Source: Phoronis australis
Taxonomy: Eukaryota; Phoronida; Phoronidae
Length of the DNA: 64,000 nucleotides
Assembly: GCA_002633005.1 (NCBI GenBank)
Contig: NMRA01000007.1
Coordinates: 824,811 to 888,810 of the forward strand
Direction: 5' to 3'
This document shows, one piece after another, positions 27,001 through 39,000 of this stretch. The notes under the pieces are model-generated. The model was given only the letters and a program-made list of their open reading frames with translations. It had not been told where the DNA came from and ran no database searches. Position 1 is the first letter of the stretch; every line of letters starts with the position of its first letter. The translations under genes were made by a program, and so were the position numbers.

Positions 27001-30000
27001 GTGACGTTCGATCCGTGTAATGGCGTCCGCAAGTCAAAAAAGCGTCCCTATGAAGTAAAAGAAATCCTTTGATCATTCCCTAATAGAAATGCAAGTGCCC
27101 AAGATCGTGTTCATGAAAAGTGAGTGTTTAACCAAGAGTTTTGAAAAAATCAGAAGGATGTCAAAGGTTTTCGTAATTCGGTGAAATTGCAAAGAAGCAA
27201 TGATGTATCCGAAGTCTCCAATCCACATCAAGAGGGTTGGTAAGTATGCAACCTGATGGATTTTGAGGTTAAAAGCAATTTTAATTCGCTTTCAATGGTT
27301 TGGTTGTGATACCTCCAATAAATGTTCATAAAATTCAATCAAAGCACTTAATGAAATCAACAAATATTTTTTTTCGCCACACATTCTTCCCATCAAAGTC
27401 AATGAGCTAACGTCATTACATTTTCTCAAAAACCTAATCCCCAACTTGATTAAAAACTGCTGGACTCTGAGCAAGCACGACTGACAGCCGTGAAAGAAAA
27501 GAAATGACAAAACAGACTAGAAGAGTTAATATCCCCAGGTGACGATTGTCAACGACCATTACAATGACTAAACAATGATTGTTTGAATGCAGGGCCCCAC
27601 TTGTTGTCCCTGAAATGTGTGGGGTTTCACTGTTGACTTAGAGCCACTTGAAATCTCAAATTCAGCGTGAAGAGCTTGCTATCGACACATCAAAGTTAGT
27701 CAGTGGACTTTTCTTTATGTTCAAGAGCCCTGGACTTGGGTCGCAGCTACATAAAGACTTCTTTAAGAGACGATCGACAAGGACGCTTGAGAAAATGTAA
27801 TTTAGATAGCGCAAACAAACCTGATGTGCATGCTTCCAAATACGACAATTTGCACAAACAAATGGCGGTGAAGATCGTGGGTAAGGTTTCCTCATGCATT
27901 GACGGTTGGTGATTATTAAGGGCTGAAGGACCCCACACAACACTAACATCCACACAACAGACACACGAGATTAGTAGAATCAAAAACAGGACAAACACCA
28001 ACGGGAATGAGAGTGGAAAACATGGGTTTCCTATAGTATACGGAATGACGAGAAAAACGAATCCAATCTTAATATTCTGACAAGGTATTGTCCATGTACT
28101 ATGCTGATATCTCAGAAATTTCAGATAAAAATGTTTGACTAAATCATAGTCTAGACAACAGTTTCGCAACTCTGGTATTATTTAACGAAATATGCTAGAG
28201 GCGCCTGTCCCCCCCCCCTCTGAACATAGCAAACTCGGCTTCCGGATATTATATTGTGATGGGAAATTCATGCATCTATTTTACTGTCCAGTATAGCAGA
28301 CAAAGTACTTGCCAGAAGTAAAGTGTGCTATGTCTGCCAGGTGTCGCTAGTGAATAGCGACGTCACAGCTTGTGCATAAGATCACAGATTTCGTCCATTG
28401 AAAATACACAGAGTGGACGGTCCATGTACTATAGTCTGACTAAACTAACCTCATTTTTCATGACTTTCTAACATAGCTAAGTGTGCACAATTTTTCAAAG
28501 TAATGTCTCATGGTAGCCACAGAACAAATTGAAAATGGTGAACCATAAGTTATGTGTTGCAAAATTTCACTCGTGCGCTATAATTATTGCCTCCTAACTT
28601 GGTGACATTTTACCTTAGCAGCATTGGTCGGTTACTCATTACAAGTCTGCTATGGGGACGTTAAAGTTCCATTTTGCCCTTTTACCTTTAACCCAAGCGC
28701 TTTGGGTTGGAAAATATGACTGTGCTCATCAGATTTTGAACTATTGTCTAATGAAACGACAAAATGAGTCACAGGCTATGCGTACATGCATCATTTTATT
28801 TTTGAATCCATAATTTTAGGGTTGTACAACCGCAATAAACTCTGGAGTGTTTTCTTCAGTTGCTGCTGGTCTCTTGTTGGTAACTGAAATGGAATCCTAT
28901 CAAAGTAAGAAATATTACGAGACCGATTTTCTAAGAGTAAATGGCTAAATTTGATGTTTTGTTCTGTAGCCACCTTAACAGAGAACAATGCAGCTTCAAA
29001 CAAAATAAATGAGAAATCAAAATTAATTTAAACAAAAATGAAAATTTCAAAATATCAGTAGAACTTCTTTGCTAGGATAATGGGCAACAAAACTAAGCAA
29101 GGTTTCCGACACTTGACCAGTGCTGCATCAGGGTCACGTGACACCTGTAAGAATGAAGAGACCATTGAAGTGAGGAAGCTGTTTGAGAATCCTTGTCCTT
29201 TGCGTGTCATTTAGACTCCAATTAATGGAAAGCACAACTTTTACAGGTATCTGATGAGTTAATGATGTTTACTCGTCTGCTGGAGTGAGGGCACTCGAGG
29301 AACAATACACCTGGACAGGTAAACACACACTCACACGCACACAAACACAGCAGAGATAGGGAAGCCTGCCTGTTTGTTCACACGGCAACATTATGTAACT
29401 TCCAAACATAGTAACGGCAAAAAGGAAGTGCCAGAATGCAGAGGGTAGTTCAACAACAGAACAAAGTACACGAGTTTGCTGAATAGCGAGCAGAAAAGCA
29501 TCTCACAATAAATGAATTTAGAATACAAAAAAATATTGAATTGAACAGTGAAAAAAGAATCCACGGCCTCACAACACTTTTAGTGGAAGGAATGTAGTTC
29601 GATAACTCCTCGGTGACAGTTTAAAATAAAATGATTTCAATGAATTTTCAATTCTGTGTTATTGAAACTCCATGGTGCATGGCAAGGATGTTCATATGGG
29701 GAAAAGATTGACATGTGGTCATGTCCTGTCCTAGTACATTCAGACGATCAGGATGTTTGTCAAACACGCTATGTTGACAGAGTGCCTAGCTCAAGTAAAC
29801 AAGACATGAATGGGCCTGTTTACCCAGGGTTGACTAATACAACACACAGTCAGAGCGAGTATGAATACATCATGGTGTACAATGTTTACAAAACACTTCA
29901 GCATTTGCCAGTGTTTGTGGGATGGGTTGGGTCGGCACTAAGGAGAGAGAACATGGCTCGATTGTTCACTGACATTTTTAAATATTGCTACAGGCCACAG

Positions 30001-33000
30001 TGTAAATGGAAGAGCGAGGGCGAGAGAAAGGAAAGGTTGAACTGCTAAGAATTAGATCCACTAGACCATTCACTGACTTAATGACAGGGGTGACTGGAAA
30101 AATGTTGTCTTTTCGCTGGTGTCACATAATTGGCCTCGGGCAACACATGTCACCCAGCAGTGATTTAGGAATAAAGCTTTGTGGTATTTGATGATCGAAA
30201 CATAATTAAAAAGTAACCGATGACAAAGACAAATAAAGTCCAAAGTTCTGACTATCATTGTTTGGTTAGAACAGTAATCTACTGAAGTCAACAGCTTTGA
30301 TGGCGTGATGCCGTAGCGAGAGGTACAAAAAAATCCACAGTGGCTTAGCAAGCCTTGACAATTGCCGTCAAGTTGTTTGACGTTTTTATTACACCCTTCA
30401 GTTAAGTGGGATTCAAGGAGATTTAGAGCACAACATTTTTACAGCCAAACACATAGGACAGAGAAGTAATCCTGAGACAATTTAACCTATACGTATAATC
30501 TATGGCCCTTGAAACAGCAGTGGTTACACTATGGAATATTTGACCTGCTGACAGTAGCTTTGTATGTAGGGGGATGGGGGGGACTGGGACTGAGCAATTG
30601 TTTTTTTAAAGATAATTAGTCCGCTGACGTTTCCCTTCCACAAATGTCCTCAACATGTTTAACTTGTTAAAAATGTGTGATTTGTATGTTAAGCTTGGTT
30701 TAGTGGCAACATAAGAGGATTGGAGAAAAAAGAAACTAATTTTGTAAACAGAGTTAAATATCACACTTATTAAAAAGAGCTTAGCAACATGTGTTCAACA
30801 GGAACTGGGTAAAAAAAGTTGTATGAAACCTTCACTGACAGTCGGAGATACTAAATATCAGGCTTGTTAAGTTCATAGAAAGGATTTCAATGATATCTGC
30901 CAATCTGGTAATGACCACATAGACTAATTTTAAACTTGTTTGTTTGTTATTCTTATCTTTAAGTCAAATAACTACTGAACTGTTAACACTTACGGTAAAA
31001 ATTCTTCAGTTATGAACAAAATATGGTGGAAGGGTGAAATTTCATTTTGTCAAACTTCTCAACAAACGTAACTTTTCAGGACAATTTACTTTGCTTTCAG
31101 CATGGTCTGTATGACGTAGGTGTTACCGAACAATATTTGGTAAAATGTTGAGCATTTACAACAATTGCAATTTTAGCAATTATTTGTCCCAAATTGAAGA
31201 TTTCTTACCGTAGTTATCCAGCAGCCAATCAAGATGGGGATAGGTAGCAAGTATTTAATCACAGCAATGAACGGGCCCCGACATTACAACCACTCACACC
31301 CAAACAAGAATTTTCCCCACTTTCCAACATGTGCAGTTACATCACACAGCTGTTTGCGATGTAAGGTTTACTAAAAATGGTGTTTTTATTTCTCATTTAA
31401 AGGCAAATAGGACCAAGGTTAAACATACATGATAGACAAATCTCCTATGACCAACACGACAGCTCACCATCAACACTTCTACAAATAGTCACCAAATAGA
31501 TTCACAACACCTGACATGACGAGCACGCCGTTGCGATTATAGTAATTCTCCATGTATTTTAAACAAAAATAATCGCCAAAATTAAATTGTCTTCCACTTT
31601 TCTAAAGCTGATTACTTTATTACGCATAATGGAAGATTTACCATGTTGTTTTGTGACACATTACAAATCACGCTAGAAGTAAACTAGAATTACATTAATC
31701 TTTATTTTAGTGGACAAATAGAATTTCACTTGTGTGCCACCTCATGGACTAAATAAGAATTACCCGAGTTGATGTGAGGCACCCACGGACGATCATGATG
31801 ATGAACAAGTAGTGAGTCTGTCTGACTGAAACAACAGCTGCTAAAATCTGGCTCCCCTTAAAAGTTAGCTAAAGACCACGCTAGGCTAACACTGGCACGC
31901 ATTCATCAACACGACTCGTGCATGATATTGTCTTCAACTTGGTCTGTGTTTGATGTCAGCACGTAGCTCGATATTAACATACTGAGGTGATGATAAAATT
32001 GGAGTTAAAAAATAATTGCAGGCAGTCTGGTACACGAAGTACTGATCACCTGGAACCATTTTATGCCTTTTTAATAAATATATATATATAAAACCAAGCC
32101 CTGACTCATCAGCATGTCCCAATAGAACTTGAACCCACAACCTTGAGAAAAAGAAACAGACACTTATCCCACTAGGTGGCACTGCCTCCTCTATAATGGA
32201 GAGTTGGCGGGATTTGATTTTGATATTGGTTCAAGTGTTGTGACCATAAACATCTGTAAGACATGAAAAAAAAGTCCGGGTCTATTCCTGAAGCTACAAG
32301 TCCCCTCAAGTTACTTCATAAAGTGAAATTATCATTAAAAGTATTTTTTTTAAATCAGTCTCAGCATAGATTCGAACCTAGAGCCTCCGCGGGCGCAGCC
32401 AAATGCTCTGCTCAGGAGCTAAATCCCACTTGATATATGATGAAGTATTTTTAGCGTATTTAACAGGGCTTGGAATGATCAATGACAAAAAAGAGGAAAA
32501 TTTTCCTGGTGATGTATAGTTTCACAAAAATAGGCTTGTGTGATAGAAATAAATTTTGTGTTGTAAAATTATAAAGTGAAATATACGTTTTTGCATGAAC
32601 ATGGTCAAAGTAATGAAAGAAAGAGATGAAACAAGAGGAAACTGGAAATCAAATAAGAAGAAATTGAAATAAAGAAGAGGAAATCTTTATAAGAGAGGAA
32701 AATTCCAAGCCCACGTCATTAAACTGGTAAATTCACAGGTCTTGCTTTCAGTGAATGCCCGACAGTATCTGTGAGAATTGGTGATTTGTAATCTAACCAT
32801 AAAACAAACAATTTCATTGTTTTACATAACTCTGGTCAAACCTAATCAATTCCAAAAGTCTATAAAAACAACGATCATCCCAAAAATGCATTTTTTGGTT
32901 AAAAAACCAATAGGTCCCTTTAAATATGAAATGAAGAAATATGCTAACTGAGCCTACCAAGCTACATTTCAGTTGGGATTGAGAGATAACCTGGGACTAA

Positions 33001-36000
33001 ATGGGAGCAGTTAAATACTGGAAGGGATGACCAGCAAAATAATTTTCTGAAGGATTTTTTTAAATGCTCCAATTAGATTCTTCACGAGAATGGAGATAAA
33101 GTCCTATTAAGGAAAGAAAATTTCATGACTAATTTCATGGGTTTGTTGATTATCTTTTAATTTTTGTTTAATTTTCAGGCACATCAACTAAGGTATAAAG
33201 CATTAAATTAAGTATTAGTTCATATATCTACATTGGTGCTAAAGATTCCAACTGCAGAGTGTGCATACCAGTAACAGCTGAGTTGCTGCAACTTAGTCAA
33301 ATAAGAAGTTCCAGCTATGACCACCAGGGGGCAGCAGCATGCAAGAGACACTGAGAGTAAACAAGACTAATTATAGAACAACTAACAAAATTTGATCACC
33401 GTAGTTTGCAGTTTTCGTTAAAAAGCTATTATTAACATTGTTCACATCTTAAAGAATAATTTGATTGTCTTTTCTAATTTAACAGTTCTACCAGAATAGA
33501 CCAGGCCCAAAATAGCACAGCATCACCCTCATTGTTAAGTAATTACCCACAATGCAACACATGTACCAAGCACTTGTCTTCCTCCCATGAGAATGTTCTA
33601 GCAGTCACTATCAAATACCCTAATTATCGTGTTAATTTATCAATGTTGTAATGCAGCAAACTAGTTTCATTGCATTTTGAGTTGCAGTGCTGACAACAAG
33701 AAATTGGCAAAAATGACAAATATTAGTGAAGGAGGCGTTGATCAACTGAGGAGTGCCTGACATTTTAAAAAGTAGGTCAGTATTGCAATGCATTTTTCTA
33801 CCTTCGGGGAAAGAGGAGTGTTCAGTTGAAAACGAGTCTATTAAGCAGGTAAAATTATACTACAGAAACCCCTTTGGGAATCAAAAACTTCCACTGATAA
33901 GACCACAGCTCCAGTGTCTCCCAACCAAATATCTCACGCAATATACTTACAAAATATTGAGCTGCATTTGCCTTCGAATGAGTGCATTCTTCTTATTGAC
34001 CAATAGGAACCATTCCGACAATAGTTGCTCTTCCTCTGCCTTACTCTTGCGGGTTCCTAGAGATGAACAAGGAAGAATGTGATGGAGGCTACACAGTGGC
34101 GACATCTATTGACGCAATGATATCTAACTTGTATACAGTTCTACAAGGACCACAGAGAAAAAAATTAAGCAAAAGACAATTATATCAACAAGGGTAATTT
34201 ACAGAGAGAGAAATTTACTAGAATAGAGGCAACAAAACCAATTTTGGACAAAAAATAGATATCAAAACTGTTCATTTTTTATTTTCAAGTTTTTCTTACG
34301 ATGCTGTTCATGTCCCTAATTTTTCAAAAATGTTGTTTAATGGAAGCCACTATACAGAACTTGAAAATAGTAAAGCATTGATTCGACAGCACTTATCCTT
34401 TATGAAAAAATGAGAAAAAAAATATGAAATTTCACTTTAAGGTTTAGAAAAATTGCAAATTTCCCTGCCTCCCCTCCTTCCCCTCAACAAAAATGCCCAC
34501 CTTTATCCATAACTCTCCTCAGCTTGATCTCCAGTTCTCCAGCGCTCTCGTCTATCTGACTCTGCTCCCTCTCCAGCGCCTGCAGTTCATTCTTCACATA
34601 TTCATTAGTGTCCATGAAATCCTACAGACATTGAGAAACAATACACCCAGTTTATAATAGATAGTTCTATATATCAAACAGCTAATCTCAAGGGGAATCA
34701 AAAATTGGCTGGACTTCAAAACCAGTTCCCTGGACTTCAAAACCAGCTGGCTTTTTGCAAAACCCAATGGCCGGTGTTCTAACTTGGTGGTTGGACCTCA
34801 AAAAAGGTTGGCTAGTACCTCAAAACCAAACAGCTGCACACAAAAAACTTGTTGGCCGGACCTAAAATGGGTTGGCCGGTGCTCAAACAAAATGCCCTAA
34901 CAAATCGCTGATTCTGAACAAAACAAACAAACGGGTAGGAAAAATAAACACTAGATGTCACTTGAATCCTTCGAGACATTCAAAGCGAGTCTCTGAGGAA
35001 ATCCGGCCGTCGTGTGTGATTACCGGCCAACTGATTACAGCACTGGCCATCGTGTTTTGGGTCCAGCCAACTAGTTTTTTGGGTGAGGCCATCGCGTTTT
35101 GATCACTGGCCATTTGGTTTTGCAGTCCAGCCGATTGAAGTCTCGTGACAGAAATGCAACATTAGCGAATCAGTAACAAAAGTCCAGTCTTACTTCATAT
35201 CTATGGTAGTTTGACCAACTAGATCACCCTTCTTCATAATTTGGTCCCACAGAGAGTAAGCATAAAGCCTAAAGATGGTGCTGCGTGTGACTTAAAATGC
35301 CATATTACAACCCTTTGTTCAAGCAGACCATCACATGTTCATTTCCTATTACTTGGAGAATGATGACTGACCTCATCCGAGTCTGTCTCTGAGCCCGACT
35401 GGGAGTTCTGTTCTCCGCCACTATCCAGATTGTCATTAGATCCAATGCGGTGAGTTGCAGTCTCCTGGAATAAAATACACCTCGTCTCATAACATCAAGC
35501 ACTTTGTTGCAAAAGAGATAACTACCAAATTTGAGAAATGAATGAGACTGGCGTATGCCGCATTTGAAAAGAATTGCAGTGTTTGAAGCATGCGTGACAG
35601 TGGGATATATCAGGTTTTGTAGAAAATGATTGAAGTATTTGAATGGCCCTAGTGATCGACCATATTGTGAGAAGTAGTTCTAAAATTCCAAATTTAGAAG
35701 ACCTCTCGTTGTGAGATGAGACTTCACATGCAATTGGCCTCCAGTATCTGACAACAGAGGTGAGGTGCATACAAATTACATACTAGTGTCGGAGAAATTT
35801 TTAAAGATAAATTTCTGCTCATTTTCTTGAAGGTTTTCACGTTTTTTGTCAAATTTTGAATCAAATTTGATGATTATGGTTTCTTGAAGAGGTTTTGTCA
35901 ATTTTACTTCACTAGAGAATCCCTAACAGCGTCTTATCAGTGCTTCATCGAAGCATGAACACATGTCACATCACATGAACACATGTCACATCACATGAAC

Positions 36001-39000
36001 ACATGTCATACCTTATGAACACATGTCACATCACATAAACACATGTCATACCTTATGAACACATGTCACATCACATGAGCACATGTCACATCACAGGAAC
36101 ACATGACACATCACATGAACACATCTCAAAACACATGAACACACACCACATTACAAGAGCACATGCCACATCACATGAACACATGTCACAACACATGAAC
36201 ACAAGTTACCTCGCATGAACATACGTCACATCACATCATCACACAGTGAGCCTTGGTCATACCACAATTGCCAGGATATAATTTCATTTTACACCAGCTA
36301 TTTCCCTACCAGATAGTGGATATATAGTAATTTTGGCCAATTAAATGCATGAACACAACATCTTTTCCATTTAAGTTCTGGCACTCTCCATGAGTTTTTA
36401 CCCTTTCATCACTTCCCATGCCTTTTCCATTCATGGAAATTAATTTTTATTTCCCTCGACTTCCATAAGTGAGAAGTACGCATGACAACAACGTTCCTTA
36501 CCCTCGAAGGTGTTGTCGGAGTGCTCTTGTCTGAACTCTGTAACTTGGCAGCAGTAGTGGCAAGAGTGGTGGCCAGAGTGGGCCGGGACAGCATCAGTTT
36601 CTGCAGCTTGACATCAGAGTCTGGCTGGTTAGGAGGCTGATCACCAGGTGGAGCCTGGCTGGCTGAGTCTACTGGGCTGGGCTCATCGCCAGTAGCTGTG
36701 AACATACACTATCCATGTGACGAGGGTAATATTATGTGGACTACTTAACTTCTTACAGTCTATTAGTACTGGGAGACTGATAGAGCAACATAAAATTGTG
36801 AGATTTGCAATTCAAATTCATTCACTAATCCCTTCAACTGATATTGTTTGTTAAAAATCTTGTACTCAGCAATAAGCATGCTACTAAGTAGCAAAAATTC
36901 AGAAAAAAAAGATGAAACTTGGATTTTGTTTATCAGGTATATCAGGTATTGTTTCAACAACAATTGTTTCCAGACACGTATTAATAAAATCTCAACATCA
37001 GTTCTCATACACTTTTCCATTTTATTCAAGGATTTCTTAAAATTGTGACTACCATATAAATCGGCACCACACAGTTGTCATCAGGCTCAGTTGTGTGTCA
37101 ACGATCCTAAAATAATTAAGAGCTGCAAATCTGTACACTACTTTTGTAATTATGAAAACTGCCTGACGTGGCAATACTCTGATATAATGTGTCCGTATTT
37201 TGAAAACCAGTTTGATACCAGTTATTCCGTGGAGAAAACTCGCATGACGCTTTAGTCAAAAGGAGTCACTTCAATACATGTACCCATAATTCATGTCTTA
37301 ACATTAGTAGAGATGAATGTAAGTTGTAAATGAACATCAAAAAAATGACAAATAATGAAAGTTGTAAAGTACAAACATCACAGGTATGACAAACAACGAA
37401 AGTTGCAAACAAACATCAAGGGTATGACAAACATAAAGAACAGGAAATGCATACCATTTTTTCTAAACTGGTAAAACTTGAACTCTTTGCCTGGAGGAAA
37501 AACAAACAGGACGGTAAATAAGAATGAAGGAACAAAACAGAAATACAAACAAAACAATTGTACACAGTTATCTGAGAGGGAAAATAAACATAAAATCTAA
37601 TGGGAAAGACATGGTTACACCACGCAAGATAAAGAACAAATCGATGACATGAGATGAATGCAACTAGAGGTCCGAAAACTTGATGAAAATGATTAAACCA
37701 AAAATGGTAGATGAAGGTACCAAAATATCTGATCCACATTTTCCATACTGGGCCTTGTGCTAGGAAAAGAAATTGTGAAAATGCACCCAGATTTTTTCAA
37801 ATCCCTTTCTAAAGAAGCTGCCATTGGGGAGGGGCTCTTCGTTTATGAAGGCTTTGAGAAAATCCCCAATAAATGAGGCTGTAAGTACAATATGACACAG
37901 GAATATGACATCCAGTGTGAAGTAGAAGTATTCCATTATACAGCCAGGTGGCAGCATCAGTCCCACATCAAAATTCAAAAAACATAAAAATTCAAAAAAA
38001 CATCAAAATTAAAAAAACATCAAAATTAAAAAACATCAAAATTAAAAAAAAACAAAGGGACTCGAACATCTATAGCCAACTTACGGATGTGGCTCCCACT
38101 GCCAATCTCAGCGCCCTCTGGCTGTCCAATACTGGTTCTAGCCTCGGAGATGAGCTGGCGAGCACGTTCCCGTAACTGTAGCTTCTTGTCTTCCTCAGTT
38201 TCCTACAAGCAAACACCATCAACAGCCCAATGAGTGGGTACCATACCAGGGGTAGCATACATATTTTGGCAATAACAATAACATAACAGCACTGTATTAG
38301 AATGAGACTTTAACACATCAAAAGGCATTAATTAAGCTGCATGAACAAATGCACTTAGATCATAGCAACAAAATTTGTCAACTCAGTTAGTAACTTTTAT
38401 ACACACACGCCATTCAACTTCCACTTTTTTCTAAAATCTTACAGCAGTAACAGGTTGTTCAGGCTGTGACCTCTCTGTGACCTGTTTGCCGAGCGCATCT
38501 TGTCGAGCACGCTCCAGCAAAAGTCTGGCCCGCTCTTTGAGCTCCTCGTGACGAGACTTGGGTCGCTGAAATCGCACACAAACTAATAAACTCATACGCC
38601 ATGCGTGATGTGATCCCATGCAAGTGGAATGACAAAGAGACAACAGAGGCAGAAAATCAACTTTATAAGTACTGTCTGCAAATCCTCAACAAAAACAAAA
38701 AATTTTAGGAGCTTGTAACTAAAACGTATCAATTTTAGTTGCTTTAACTTAAGTAAAGTTTTCACTGTATACCTTGGCCAGAACACTGCGTATATTGACA
38801 GCCCTTGGCCATTCATTTCAGAACACTGCGTATATTGACAGCCCTTGGCCATTCATTTCAGAACACTGCGTATATTGACAGCCCTTGGCCACAGTAATGT
38901 AAAACATCTCAAAATATCAATGAAGATGAAATTCATGCATTTCTTCACAACTGTGCTAACACTGATATCATTGCAAATTAATACACTGATATCATTGCAA

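Larger units (their letters stand above)
22659..33950 (-). other. EHBP1 intron 19 (11.3 kb)
   Basis: No exon seen. It holds a family C repeat (about 26200-26580), MITEs (30991-31212, 31538-31766), tRNA-like SINE pieces (32085-32190, 32360-32425), a nested MITE (32466-32712) and CTCF-like motifs (23908, 32168, 33319). The rest is AT-rich sequence with no structure I could name. Confidence 0.7.
36696..38084 (-). other. EHBP1 introns 14-15, around the microexon
   Basis: About 1.4 kb between exons 16 and 14, interrupted only by the candidate 36-bp microexon. It holds a degenerate ~45-bp repeat (about 37320-37437), a partial copy of the hairpin element (37195-37256), a CTCF-like motif (37941-37958) and an 18-bp A-rich tandem repeat (37966-38050). 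Confidence 0.6.

Noticed and set aside
29656-30048. Plus-strand open frame of 130 codons
   Set aside because: No recognisable domain, no coherent composition, no splice signals and no neighbouring exons. Likely chance opening within EHBP1 intron 19.
32360-32425. tRNA gene on the minus strand
   Set aside because: A- and B-box-like words are present, but the cloverleaf stems do not pair and the sequence belongs to a dispersed element.
37740-37770. Possible extra exon with acceptor TTTTCCTAG near exon 15
   Set aside because: No phase-compatible donor giving a sensible peptide.
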